A stretch of 64,000 nt of DNA. It comes from Megascapheus bottae (lineage: Eukaryota; Chordata; Mammalia; Rodentia; Geomyidae). The DNA is taken from contig JANJXV010000261.1 in the NCBI GenBank assembly GCA_024803745.1, positions 1,087,501 to 1,151,500 of the forward strand. The letters run 5' to 3'. Made by a program: the position numbers and the translations under genes. The notes under the pieces are model-generated. The model was not told the origin of the DNA. It made no database searches and saw nothing but the letters and a program-made list of their open reading frames with translations. Position 1 is the first letter of the stretch, and the number at the start of each line of letters is the position of its first letter. Shown here in pieces: positions 11,836 to 25,589 of the stretch.

Positions 11836-14800
11836 AACCCTAAACCTTACCCTTACCCTAAACCTAAACTTAATGCTAACCCTAACCCTAATCCTAACCC
11901 TAACCCTTAACCTAACTCTAACCCTAACCCTAATCCTTACCCTAACCCTAACCCTAACCCTAACCCTTACCCTAACCCTTACCCTTTCCCTAACCCTAAC
12001 CCTAACCCTAACCCTTACCCTTATCCTAACCCTAACCCTAACCCTAAACCTAACCCTAACACTTACTGTTACCCTAACCCTAACCCTAACCCTAACGCTA
12101 ACCCTTACCCTTATCCTAACCCTAACCCTAAACTTAACTCCAAACCTAACCCTAAACCTAACCCTTACCCTTACCCTAACCCTAACCCTAAACCTAACCC
12201 TAACCGTAATACTAACCCTAACCCTTAATCTAACCCTAACCCTAACCCTAACCCTAAACCTAACCCTAAACCTAACCCTAACACTTACTGTTACCCTAAC
12301 CCTAACCCTAACACTAACCCTAACCCTAACCCTTACACATACACTTACCCTAACCCTAACCCTAACCCTAACACTTACCCTAACCGTAACCCTAACCCTA
12401 ACCCTTTCCCTTACCCTAACCCTAACCCTAACCTTAACCCCAACCCTAAACCTAATCCAACCCTAACCCTAACCCTTACACTTACCCTAACTCTAAACCT
12501 AAACCTAAACCTAACCCTAACCCTAACCCTTACCCTAACCTAACCCTAACCATTATCCTTAGCTAATCCTAACCCTAACCCCAAACCTAACCCTAACCCT
12601 TACCCTAACCCTAACCCTAACACTTACCCTTATGCTTACCCTAACCCTAAACCTAACATTAATCCTAAGCCTAACCCTAACCCTAACCCCTGCCCTTATC
12701 TTAACCGTAACCCTAACCCTAACCCTAACCCATAAACATAACCCTAACCCTAACCCTAACCCCTAACCCGAACCCTAACCCTTACACTTACCCTAACCCT
12801 AACCCTAACACTAAACCCTAAACCTAACCCCAACCCCAACCCTAAACCTAACCCTAACCCTTACCCTTACCCTAACCCTAACCATAAACCTAACCCTAAC
12901 CCTAACCCTAACCCTAACCCTTATCCTAACGGTAACCCTAACCCTAACCCTAACCCTAACCCTAACACTTACCCTTACGCTTACCCTAACCCTAAACCTA
13001 ACATTAACCCTAAGCCTAACCCTAACCCTAACCCCTGCCCTTATCTTAACCGTAACCCTAACCCTAACCCTAATCCTAACCCCTAACCATAACCCTAACC
13101 CTAACCCTAACCCCTAACCCGAACCCTAACACTTACACTTACCCTAACCCTAACCCTAACCCTAAACCCTAAACCTAACCCCAACCCTAACCCTAACCCT
13201 AACCCTTACCCTTACCCTAACCCTAACCATAAACCTAACCCTAACCCTAACCCTAACCCTTACCCTTATCCTAACTGTAACCCTAACCCTAACCCTAACC
13301 CTAACCCTAACACCTAACCCTAACCCTAACCCTAACCCTAACCCTTCCCCTTATCCTATCCCTAACCCTAACCCTAACCCTAACACTTCCCCTTACACTA
13401 ACCCTAACCCTAAACCTAAACCTAACCCTAACGCTAACCCTGACACTAACCCTAAACTTTACCCTTACCGTAACCCTAACTCTAACCCTAACCCTAACAC
13501 TTACCCTTACCCTAACCCTAACCCTAACCCTAATGCTTGCCCTACCCTAACCCCAACCCTAACACTTACCCTTACCCTAACCCAAAACCTAACCCTCACT
13601 CTAACCCTAAAACTAACCCTAAACATTACCCTAACACTAACCCTAACCATAACCATAACCACTAACACTAACCCTAACCCTAACCCTCACACTAACCCTA
13701 ACCCTAACCCTAACCATTACCCTAACACCAACCCTAACCCTAACCCTTACCCTTACCCTAACCCTAACCCTAAACTTAACCCCAACCCTAAAACTAACCC
13801 TAACCCTTACCCTTCCCCTAACTCTAACCCTAAACCTAACCCTTACCCTAACCCTAACTCTTACCCTAACCCTAACCCTAACCCTTTCCCTTACACTTAC
13901 CCTAATCCTAAAACTAACCCTATACCTAACGCTAACCCTAAGACTTACCCTTACCTTGAACCTAACCCTAACCCTTATCCTTACCTTAAACCTAACCCTA
14001 ACCCTACCCTTAACTTCAAACCTTAACCCTAACCTTAAACCTTACCCTTACCCTAACCATAAACCTAACTGTAACCCTAATCCTAACCCCTAACCCTAAA
14101 CCTAACCCTTACCCTTACCCAAACTCTAAACCTAACCTTAATCCTAACCCCAACACTAACCATAATCCTAACCCTTACCCTAACCCTAACACCTACCCTT
14201 GCCCTAACCCTAACCCTAAACCTAACCCTAACCCTAAACCTAACCCTAACCTTAGCCTAACCCTAACCTAACCCTAACCCCAAACCTAACCCTTACCCTT
14301 ACCCTAACCCTAACCATAACCCTAACCCTAAACCTAACCCTAAACCTTACTCTTACCCTAACCCTAACGTTAATGCTAACCCTAACCCTAACCCTATCCG
14401 TAACCCTTACCCTACCCTAACCCTAACTCTAATCCTTACCCTAACCTAACCCTAACCCTAACCTTTACCCTTTCCCTAACCCTAACCCTAACCCTAACCG
14501 TTACCCTAACCCTAATCCTAACCCTAACCCTAACCCTAACCCCAACCATTACCCTTACCCTAACCCTAAACCTAAACCTAACCCTAACCCTAACCCTAAC
14601 ACCTAACCCTAACCCTAAACCTAACCCTTACCCTTACCCTAACCCTAACCCTAACCTTAACCCCAACCATAAACCTAAACCAACCCTTACGCTAACCCTT
14701 ACCCTTACCCTAACTCTAACCCTAAACCTATCCCTAACCCTACCCTAACCCTAACCCTAACCCCTACCCTTACCCTAACCCTAACCCTAACCCTAACCCT

Positions 14801-15323
14801 TACACTAACCTTAACCTTAACCCTAACCCTAACCCTTACCCTAACCTAACCCTAACCCTAGCCCTCACCCTCACCCTAATCCTAACCCTAACCCTAACCC
14901 TTACCCTAACCCTAACCCTAACACTAAGCCTTACCCTTACACTAACCCTAACCATAAACTTAACCCCAACCCTAAACCTAAACCTAACCCTTACCCTTAC
15001 CCTAACCCTAACCCTTACTCTAACCCTAACCCTTCTCTTAACCGTAACCGTAACCCTAACCCTAACCCTAACCCTTACACTTACCCTAACCCTAACACTA
15101 ATCATAACCCTAAACCTGACCCTCATGCTAACGCTAACCCTTAATCTTACCGTAACCCTAACCCTAACCCTTACCCTAAACATAACCCTAACCCTAACCC
15201 TAACCCTAACCCTAACCCTAAGCATTAACTTGACCCTAAGCCTAACTCTAACCATAACCCTAACCCTAACCCTTACCCTAACCTAACCCTAACCCTAACC
15301 CTCACCCTCACCCTAACCCTAAA

Positions 15324-15359
<36 letters not shown>

Positions 15360-16241
15360 ACTAAGCCTTACCCTTACACTAACCCTAACCATAAACTTAA
15401 CCCCAACCCTAAACCTAAACTTAACCCTTACCCTTACCCTAACCCTAACCCTTACTCTAACCCTAACCCTTCCCTTAACCGTAACCGTAACCCTAACCCT
15501 AACCCTAACCCTTACACTTACCCTAACCCTAACACTAATCCTAACCCTAAACCTGACCCTCATGCTAAGGCTCAAACTTACTCTTACCGTAACCCTATCC
15601 CTAACCCTTACCCTAAACATAACCCTAACCCTAACCCTAACCCCAACCCTAAGCATTAACTTGACCCTAAGCCTAACTCTAACCATAACCCTAACCCTTA
15701 CCCTAACCCTAACCCTATCCCTAATCCTTACCCTAACTCTAACCCTAACCCTTACCCTTATCCTTAACCTAACCCTAAACCTAAACTCAATGTTAACCCT
15801 AAGCCTAACAATAACTCTTATCCAAACCCTAACCCTAACCCTAATCCTTACCCTAATCCTAACCCTAAACCTAACCCTTATCCTAACCCTTATCCTAACA
15901 CTTACCCTTTTCCTAACCCTAAACCTAACCCTAACCCTAACCTAACTTTAAACCTAACCTTAACCTTAACCTGTACCCGTACCCTTACCCTAACCCTAAA
16001 CTTAACCCTAACCCTAAACCTAACCCTAACCCTAACCCTAACCATTACCCTTACCATATCCCTAAAAATAAACCCAACCCTAACCCTAACCCTAAACCTA
16101 ACACTAAACCTCACCCTAACCCTTACCGTTACCCTAACCCTAACCCTAAACCTAACCTTAACCCTAACCCTAACCCCTGCCCTTACCATTATCCTAACCC
16201 TAACACTAAACCTAACCCTAACACTAACCCTAACCCTAACC
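11836..16241 (-). repeat. 4.4-kb tandem unit, copy b
   Basis: This is a direct repeat of 7,428-11,835. It carries a private two-unit (12-bp) insertion near 12,270 that adds one ACCTAA-CCCTAA pair. Matching to copy a stops near 16,241. There copy a runs through a pure CCCTAA run into copy b, while copy b runs into CCTTACACTAATCC and the block B family. A full version of this unit recurs at 33,736-38,238 at an offset of about 22.0 kb. Confidence 0.92.
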
Positions 16242-16567
16242 CTTACCCTTACACTAATCCTAACCCTAAACCTAACCCTAACCCTAACCTTAACCCTAAC
16301 CCCTAACCCTAACCCTAAACCTAACTCTAACGCTTAGCCTTACCCTAAACCTTACCCTAACCCTAACTGTTACCCAAACCCTAACCCTAACCCAAACCCT
16401 TACCCTTACCCTATCCCTAACCCTAACCCTAACCCTAACCCTAAACCTTAACCTTACCCTAACCCTAACCCTAACCCTTACCTAACCTTAACACTAATCC
16501 TAACCCTAACCCTAACACCTAACCCTAACCCTAAGCCTAACCCTATCCTTAATGCTAACCCCAACCT

Positions 16568-16601
<34 letters not shown>

Positions 16602-16851
16602 TCTAACCCTAAACCTTACCCTAACCCTAACCTTAACCCTAAACCTTACCCTTACCCTAAACCTAAACTTAATGCTAACCCTAACCCTAATCCTAACCCT
16701 AACCCTTAACCTAACTCTAACCCTAACCCTAATCCTTACCCTAACCCTAACCCTAACCCTTAACCTAACCCTTACCCTTTCCCTAACCCTAAACCTAACC
16801 CTAACCATAACCCAAACCCTAATCCTAACCCTAACCCTAATCCTAACCCTT

Positions 16852-16882
<31 letters not shown>

Positions 16883-18189
16883 CCCTAACACTTACCCTAA
16901 TTCTGACCCTAACCCTAAGCCTAACCCTAACCCTAACCCTAACATTAACACTTACCCTTACCCTAACCCTAACTCTAACCCTAACCCTAACCCTAAACCT
17001 TACGCTTACCCTAACGCTATCCCTAACCCTTCAAATAACCCTAACCCTAACCTAAACCCTAATCCTAACTCTTACCCTAACCCTAACCCTAACCCTAACC
17101 CTAACCCTTACCCTAACCCTAACGCTAAACTTAACCCTAACCCTTACCCTTACCCTAACCCTAAACCTAACCCTAACCCTACTCTACCCCTAACCCTTAC
17201 CCTAACCCTAACCCTAATCCTAACCCCTAACCCTAAACCTAACCCTAAACCTAACCCTAACACTTACACTTATCCTAACCCTAACTCTAACCCTAACCCT
17301 AACCCTAACACTTACCCTTACTCTAACCTTAACCCTAACCCTAACACTTACCCTACCCTTACCCTAACCCTAAACCTAACCCTAACCCTAACCCTTACCC
17401 TAACTCTAACCCTACCCCTAACCCTAACCCTAACCCCTAACCCGAACCCTAACCCTAACCCTAACCCCTAACCCTAAACCTAACCCTAACCCTAACACTA
17501 ACCTTAACACATACCCTTAACCTAACCCGAACCCTAACCATTACCCTAACCCTAACCCTAACCCCTAACCCTAAACCTTACCCTAGCCCTAACTTTAACC
17601 CTTACCCTTACCCTAACCCTAACCCTAATCCTAACCCTTAACCTAAACCTAACCATAACCCTTACCCTAACCCTAATCGTAACCCGAGCCCTAACCATTA
17701 CCCTAACCCTAACCCTAACCCCTAACCCTAACCCTAACCTATCCCTAACCCTAACACTCACCCTAACCCTAACACTCACCCTAACCCTTACCCTAACCCT
17801 AACCCTAACCCTAACCCTTACCCTTACCCTTACCCTAACCCTAACCCTAACCCTTAGCCTAACCCTAACCCTAACCCTAACCTTAACCCTAACCCTAACC
17901 CTTACCCTAACCCTAACCCTAACCCTAACCCTAATCCTTGCCCTAACCCTAACCCTAACACTAATCCTTTCCCTAACCCTTACCCTTTCCATAACCCTAA
18001 TCCTAACCCTAACAATAACATCAACCTTAACCTTAACCCTCACTCTAACACTAACCCTAATCCTAACACCTAACCCTAAACGTAACCCTTACCCTAACCC
18101 TAACCCTAACACTTAGCCCTACCCTAATCCTAACCCTAACCTTAATGCTAACCCTAAACCTAACCCTTATCCTAACCCTTACCCTTTCC

Positions 18190-19290
18190 CTAACCCTAAC
18201 CCTAACCCTAACTTTAACCCGAACCCTAACCCTAACCGTAATCCCAGCACCTACCCTTCCCCTAATCCTAACCCTAAACCTAACCCTAACCCTAACCCTA
18301 ACCCTAACCTTAAACCTAACACTAACCCTAACCCTAACCATAACCATAAGCCTGACACTAACCCTAACCCTAATCCTAACCATCAACCTTACCCTTACCC
18401 TTACCCTAACCCTAAACCTAAACCTATCCCTAAACATTACCCTAACCCTAACCCCTAAACCTAACTCTAACCCTAAACCTTACCCTTACTCTAAGGCTAA
18501 CCCTAACTCTAAGCCTGACCCTAACACTTAACCTTACCCTAATCCTAACCCTAACCCTTAACCTACCCTACCCTAACCCTAACCCTTACCCTTAACCTAA
18601 CCCTAACCATAACCATAACCATAACACTTACACTTACCCTACCAATAACCCTAACCCTAACCCTTAACCTAAACCTAACCCTAACCCTAAACCTAACCCT
18701 ACCCTTACTTTTACCCTAACCCTAAACCTAAACCTAACCCTAACACTTACCCTTACCCTAACCCTAACCCTGACCCTAACCCTAACCTTACACTAACCCT
18801 AACCCTAACTCCGAACCCTAACCCTAACCCTTACCCTAGCCTAACCCTAACCCTAACCCTAACCCTAACCCTAACCCTTACCCTTACCCTAACCCTATCC
18901 CTAAACATAACCCTAACCCTTACCCTAACCCTAACCCTATCCCAGCACTAAACCTTAACGCTATCCTAACCCTAACCCTAACCCTAACCCTAACCCTTAG
19001 CCTTAACCTAACCCTAACCCTAAACCTAACCGTAACCCTAACCCTAACCAACCCTTACCTTACCCTAAATCTAACCCTAAACTTAACCCTAACCCTAACT
19101 CTAAACCTAACCCTAACACTAACCCTAAATCTAACCCTTACCATTACCCTAACCTTAACTCTAACATTAACCCTAACCCTTACCATTGCCCTAATCCTAA
19201 CCTAACGCTAACTCTAACCCTAACCCTTACCTTTACCCTAACCCTAACCCTAAACCTAACACTAAACCTAACCCTAAATCTTACCCTTTT
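18190..19290 (-). repeat. 1,101-bp tandem unit, copy 1
   Basis: The rare word ATCCCAGCACC occurs at 18,241 and 19,342, and all flanking variants repeat at the same 1,101-bp spacing. The differences I saw are small, for example TATCCCAGCACTAAACC near 18,939 against TATCCCTAACACTAAACC in the next copy. Homology starts about 18,190, just after ACCCTTTCCC. The same pair is present in the second 22-kb copy at 40,187-41,287 and 41,288-42,382. Confidence 0.9.
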
Positions 19291-20391
19291 CTAACCCTAT
19301 CCCTAACCCTAACTTTAACCCGAACCCTAACCCTAACCGTAATCCCAGCACCTACCCTTCCCCTAATCCTAACCCTAAACCTAACCCTAACCCTAACCCT
19401 AACCCTAACCTTAAACCTAACACTAACCCTAACCCTAACCATAACCATAAGCCTGACACTAACCCTAACCCTAATCCTAACCATCAACCTTACCCTTACC
19501 CTTACCCTAACCCTAAACCTAAACCTATCCCTAAACATTACCCTAACCCTAACCCCTAAACCTAACTCTAACCCTAAACCTTACCCTTACTCTAAGGCTA
19601 ACCCTAACTCTAAGCCTGACCCTAACACTTAACCTTACCCTAATCCTAACCCTAACCCTTAACCTACCCTACCCTAACCCTAACCCTTACCCTTAACCTA
19701 ACCCTAACCATAACCATAACCATAACACTTACACTTACCCTACCAATAACCCTAACCCTAACCCTTAACCTAAACCTAACCCTAACCCTAAACCTAACCC
19801 TACCCTTACTTTTACCCTAACCCTAAACCTAAACCTAACCCTAACACTTACCCTTACCCTAACCCTAACCCTGACCCTAACCCTAACCTTACACTAACCC
19901 TAACCCTAACCCCGAACCCTAACCCTAACCCTTACCCTAGCCTAACCCTAACCCTAACCCTAACCCTAACCCTAACCCTAACCCTTACCCTTACCCTAAC
20001 CCTATCCCTAAACATAACCCTAACCCTTACCCTAACCCTAACCCTATCCCTAACACTAAACCTTAACGCTATCCTAACCCTAACCCTAACCCTAACCCTA
20101 ACCCTTAGCCTTAACCTAACCCTAACCCTAAACCTAACCGTAACCCTAACCCTAACCCAACCCTTACCTTACCCTAAATCTAACCCTAAACTTAACCCTA
20201 ACCCTAACTCTAAACCTAACCCTAACACTAACCCTAAATCTAACCCTTACCATTACCCTAACCTTAACTCTAACATTAACCCTAACCCTTACCATTGCCC
20301 TAATCCTAACCTAACGCTAACTCTAACCCTAACCCTTACCTTTACCCTAACCCTAACCCTAAACCTAACACTAAACCTAACCCTAAATCTT
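19291..20391 (-). repeat. 1,101-bp tandem unit, copy 2
   Basis: This repeats 18,190-19,290. The join is visible near 19,285, where ATCTTACCCTTTTC runs into the unit start; the same ATCTTACCCTTTTC word ends this copy near 20,400 before block C begins. Block B2 has only one equivalent of this unit, so the tandem pair arose after B1 and B2 separated. Confidence 0.9.
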
Positions 20392-21086
20392 ACCCTTTTC
20401 TAACCCTAATCCTAACCCTTACCCTAACCCTAACCGTCACTGTTACACTTACCCTAACACTAACCCTAAACCAAACCCTAACCCTACCCAAACCCTAACC
20501 CCTAACCCTAAATCTAACACTAATCCCTCAGCTTACACATACCCTAAACCTAAACCTAACCCTCACACTTACCCTAACCCTAACCCTAACCCTAAACCTA
20601 ACACTAACCCTAACCCTAACCTTAACCCTAACCCTTACCTGAACCCTAACCCTAAACCTAACCCTAAATCTTACCCTTACCCTAAACCTAACCCTAACCC
20701 TTATCCTAACCCTAATCCTAACCCTAACCCTAACACTTACCCGTACCGTAAACCTAACCCTAACCCTTACCCTAACCCTAACCCTAACCCTAACACTTAC
20801 CCTAACCCTAACCCTAACCCTAAACACAACCCTAAACATTACCCTTACCGTAACCCTAAACATAACCCTTACCCTAACCCTAACCCCGAACCCTAACCCT
20901 AACACTTACCCTTACCATAATCCTAACCCCAAACTTAACCCTTACCCTAACCCTAACACTAACCTTAATGCTAACCCTAAACCTAACCCTTACCCTAACC
21001 CTTACCCTTACCCTTACCCTAACCCTAACCCTAACCTAATGGCAAACCTAACCCTAACCCTTAACCTAAACCTTACCCTTACCCTT

Positions 21087-21117
<31 letters not shown>

Positions 21118-22230
21118 CCCTTACACTTACGCTAACCCTAACCCTAATCCTAACCCTTACCCTTACCCTAACCCTAACCCTAACCTTAATGCTAACGCTA
21201 ACTATAACCCTAAACCTAACCCTTAAACAAACCCTATACATAATCCTTACCCTAACCCTAACCCTAACATTAAATCTTACCCTTTCCCTAAACGTAACGC
21301 TAACCCTTACCCCTACCGTAACCCTAACCCTAACCCTAAACTTAACCCTAACCCTAACCCTTACCCTTACCATAATCCTAACCATTACCCTTACCCTAAC
21401 CCAAACACTAAACCTAACAGTAACCCTAACCCAAACTCTAACCCAACACTTATCCTTACCTAAACCTAACTGTAACCCTTACCCTTAACCTAACCATAAC
21501 CCTAACCCTAACACTTACCCTTACTATAATCGTAACCCTAACCTTAACCCTAACCCTAACCCTTAACCTAACCCTAACCTTAACCCTTACCCTAAACCTA
21601 AACCTAACCCTAACCCTAACCCTAATCCTAACTCTAATCCTAACCCTAACCCTAAACCTAACCCTAACCCTAAACCTAATCCTAACTCTAATCCTAAACC
21701 TAACCCTAACCTAACCCTAACCCTTACCCTTTCCCCAACCCTAACCCCAAACCTAACCCTAACCCTAACCCTTACCCTAACACTAACCCTAACCCCAACC
21801 CTAACCCCTAAACTTACCCTAACCCTAAAGATAAACCTAAACCTAACCCTAATCCTAACCCTAACCCTTGCCCTAACCCTAACCCTTACCCGTACCCTAA
21901 CCCTAACGCTAACCCTAACCCTAACCCTTACCCTAACCCGAACCCTAACCCTTACCTTAACGCTAACCCTATCCCTTACACTAACCCTAATCCTAAACCT
22001 CACAGTTACCCTTACCCTAACCTTAACCCTAACCTTAAGGCTAACCCAAACCCTAACCCTTACCCTAATCCTTTCCCTTTCCCTAACCCTAACCCTAACC
22101 CTAACCCCTAAACATAACCCTAACGCTAACACTTACCCTTATCCTAACACTAACTCTAACCCTAACCCTAACCCTAACACTTACCCTTACCTAACCGTAA
22201 CCTTAACCGTAACCCTAACACTTACCCTAC
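20392..22230 (-). repeat. Block C
   Basis: This array segment has its own markers: ACCGTCACTG (20,431), CCTCAGCTTACAC (20,527), AATGGCAAACC (21,038) and CCTATACATAATCC (21,233). It recurs near-identically at 42,383-44,221. Its first roughly 276 bp also occur after block B2 in the second big copy (47,580-47,850), which implies that B plus C once formed a repeating unit. It contains minus-strand VR-type open stretches of 123-181 residues, which are repeat by-products. Confidence 0.82.
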
Positions 22231-25200
22231 ACTTACACTATCCCTAAACCTAACCCTAACCCTTACTCTAATCCTAACCCTAACCCTAACCCCTAACCCT
22301 AACCCTAAACCTAACTCTAATGCTTAGCCTTACCGTAACCCTTACCCTAAACGTAACTGTTACCCAAACCCTAACACCAACCCTAACCCTTACCCTTACC
22401 CTATCCCTAACCCAAACCCTAACCCTAACCCTAAACCTTAACCTTACCCTAACCCTAACCCTAACCCTTACCTAACCTTAACACTAATCCTAACCCTAAC
22501 CCTAACACCTAACCCTAACCCTAAGCCTAACCCTATCCTTAATGCTAACCCCAACCTTAAACCTAACCCTAACCCTTACACTAACCCTAACTCTAACCCT
22601 AAACCTTACCCTAACCCTATCCTTAACCCTAAACCTTACACTTACCCTAACCCTAAACTTAATGCTAACCCTAACCCTAATCCTAACCCTAACCCTTAAC
22701 CTAACTCTAACCCTAACCCTAATCCTTACCCTAACCCTAACCCTAACCCTTACCCTAACCCTTACCTTTTCCCTAACCGTAAACCTAACCCTAACCCTAA
22801 CCCAAACCCTAATCCTAACCCTAACCCTAATCCTAACCCTTACCCTTACACTAATTCTAACCCTAACCCTAAGCCTAACCCTAACCCTAACCCTAACCCT
22901 AACACTTACCCTTACCCTAACCCTAACTCTAACCCTAACCCTAACCCTAAACCTTACGCTTACCCTAACGCTATCCCTAACCCTTCAACTAACCCTAACC
23001 CTAACCTAAACCCTAACCCTAACTCTTACCCTAACCCTAACCCTAACCCTAACCCTTACCCTAACCCTAACGCTAAACCTAACCCTAACCCTTACCCTTA
23101 CCCTTACCCTAACCCTAAACCTAACCCTAACCCTGCTCTAGCCCTAAACCTTACCCTAATCCTAACCCTAATCCTAACCCCTAACCCTAACCCTAACCCT
23201 AAACCTAACCCTAACACTTACACTTATCCTAACCCTAACTCTAACCCTAACCCTAACCCTAACACTTACCCTTACTCTAAACTTAACCCTAACCCTAACA
23301 CTTACCCTACCCTTACCCTAACCCTAAAACTAACCCTAACCCTTACCTTAATCCTAACCCTAACCCTAACCCCTAACCCTATCCCTAACCCTAACTCTAA
23401 CCTTTACACTTACCCTAACCCTAACCCTAACCCTTACCCTAACTCTAACCCTACCCCTAACCCTAACCCTAACCCCTAACCCGAACCCTAACCCTAACCC
23501 TAACCCCTAACCCTAAACCTAACCCTAACCCTAACACTAACCTTAACACATACCCTTAACCTAACCCGAACCCTAACCATTACCCTAACCCTAACCCTAA
23601 CCCCTAACCCTAAACCTTACCCTAGCCCTAACTTTAACCCTTACCCTTACCCTAACCCTAACCCTAATCCTAACCCTTAACCTAAACCTAACCATAACCC
23701 TTACCCTAACCCTAATCGTAACCCTAAACCTAACACCTATCCCTAACCCTAACACTCACCCTAACCCTAACACTCACCCTAACCCTTACCCTAACCCTAA
23801 CCCTAACTCTAACCCTTTCCCTTAACCTAAGCCTAACCCTTACCTTAACCCCAACTCCAAACCTAACCCTACCCTTACCCTTACCCTAACCCTAACCCCA
23901 AACCTAACCCTAACCCTAACCCCAACACTTACCCTTACCCTTACCCTAACCCTAACCCTAACACTAACCCTAATCCTAAACATTACCCTTAACCTTACCC
24001 TAAACCTAACCCTAACCCTAACCCTTAACCCTAACCCTAACCCTTACCCTTACCCTAACCCAATACCTATCCTTAATATTAACCCTACCACTAACCCAAA
24101 CCCTAAACCTTACCCTAACGTAACCCTAATCCTTGCCCTAACCCTAACCCTAACACTAATCCTTTCCCTAACCCTTACCCTTTCCTTAACCCTAATCCTA
24201 ACCCTAACAATAACATTAACCTTAACCTTAACCCTCACTCTAACCCTAACCCTAATCCTAACACCTAACCCTAAACGTAACCCTTACCCTAACCCTAACC
24301 CTAACACTTAGCCTTACCCTAATCCTAACCCTAACCTTAATGCTAACCCTAACCCTAACCCTAATCCTAACCCTTAACCTTTCCCTAACCCTAACCCTAA
24401 CCCTAACTTTAACCCGAACCCTAACCCTAACCGTAATCCCAGCACCTACCCTTCCCCTAATCCTAATCCTAACCCTAAACCTAACCCTAACCCTAACCCT
24501 AACCTTAAACATAACACTAACCCTAACCATAACCATAACCCTGACACTAACCCTAACCCTAATCCTAATCATCAACCTTACCCTTACCCTTACCCTAATC
24601 CTAAACCTAAACCTATCCCTAACCATTACCCTAACCCTAACCCCTAACCCTAACTCTAACCCTAAGCCTTACCCTTACCCTAAGCCTAACCCTAACTCTA
24701 AGCCTGACCCTAACACTTAACCTTACCCTAACCCTAACCCTAACCCTTAACCTAACCCTAACCCTAACCCTAACCCTTACCCTTACCCTAACCCTAACCA
24801 TAACCATAACCCTAACACTTACACTTACCCTACCAATAACCCTAACCCTAACCCTTAACCTAACCCTAACACTTACCCTTACCCTAACCCTAACCCTGAC
24901 CCTAACCCTAACCTTACCCTAACCCTAACCCTAACCCCTAACCCTAACCCTAACCCTTACCCTAGCCTAAACCTAACCCTAACCCTAACCCTTACCCTTA
25001 CCCTAACCCTATCCCTAAACATAACCCAAACCCTTACCCTAACCCTAACACTAACCCTAACCCTAACCCTAACCCTAAACCTAACCAAATCCTAATCCTA
25101 ATCCTAATCCTAACCCTAACCCTTACCCTAAACCTAACCCTAACCCTAACCCTTACCCTTTCCCTTACCCTAACCCTAACCCTATCCCTAACACTAAACC

Positions 25201-25530
25201 TTAACGCTATCCTAACCCTAACACTAACCCTAACCCTAACCCTAAACCTAACCCTTAGCCTTAACCTAACCCTAACCCTAAACCTAACCGTAACCCTAAC
25301 CCTAACCCAACCCTTCCCTTACCCTAAATCTAACCCTAAACCTAACCCTAACACTAACCCTAACTCTAACCCTTACCATTACCCTAACCTTAACTCTAAC
25401 ATTAACCCTAATCCTTACCATTGCCCTAATCCTAACCTAACGCTAACTCTAACCCTAACCCTTACCTTTACCCTAACCCTAACCCTCAACCTAACACTAA
25501 CCCTAACCCTAAATCTTACCCTTAACCTAA
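22231..25530 (-). repeat. Block B2, older diverged copy of B1
   Basis: The marker order of B1 is repeated with scattered substitutions and indels: AATGCTTAGCC (22,319, for AACGCTTAGCC), CCCTTCAACTAACC (22,980), AACAATAACATTAACC (24,206), AATCCCAGCACC (24,435) and TTAACGCTATCC (25,201). Divergence from B1 is visibly higher than between the two 22-kb copies, so this duplication is older. It ends at AAATCTTACCC near 25,510, where a deletion relative to the second big copy lies. Confidence 0.82.
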
Positions 25531-25589
25531 ACCTAACCCTAACCCTTACCCTAACCCTAAACCTAACCCTTTCCCTTACCTTAACCCTA

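Larger units (their letters stand above)
16242..20391 (-). repeat. Block B1
   Basis: This is an array segment defined by the ordered markers AACGCTTAGCC (16,329), CCCTTCAAATAACC (17,029), AACAATAACATCAACC (18,010) and AATCCCAGCACC (18,240). The same order, more diverged, recurs in block B2 at offsets of 5,990 to 6,195 bp, and near-identically in the second 22-kb copy at +21,997. It includes the 1,101-bp tandem pair. No gene or non-telomeric insert was seen. Confidence 0.82.

Noticed and set aside
18190..20391. Tandem insertion of a transposon with terminal repeats
   Set aside because: No inverted termini, target-site duplication or internal non-telomeric sequence is visible, and the unit is itself CCCTAA-derived throughout.
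21587..22132. 181-residue minus-strand arginine-valine-rich open frame as a nucleic-acid-binding protein gene
   Set aside because: The arginine-valine and glycine-leucine runs follow directly from TTAGGG read in two frames. It is kept only as a possible TERRA-type dipeptide finding and is not annotated as a gene.
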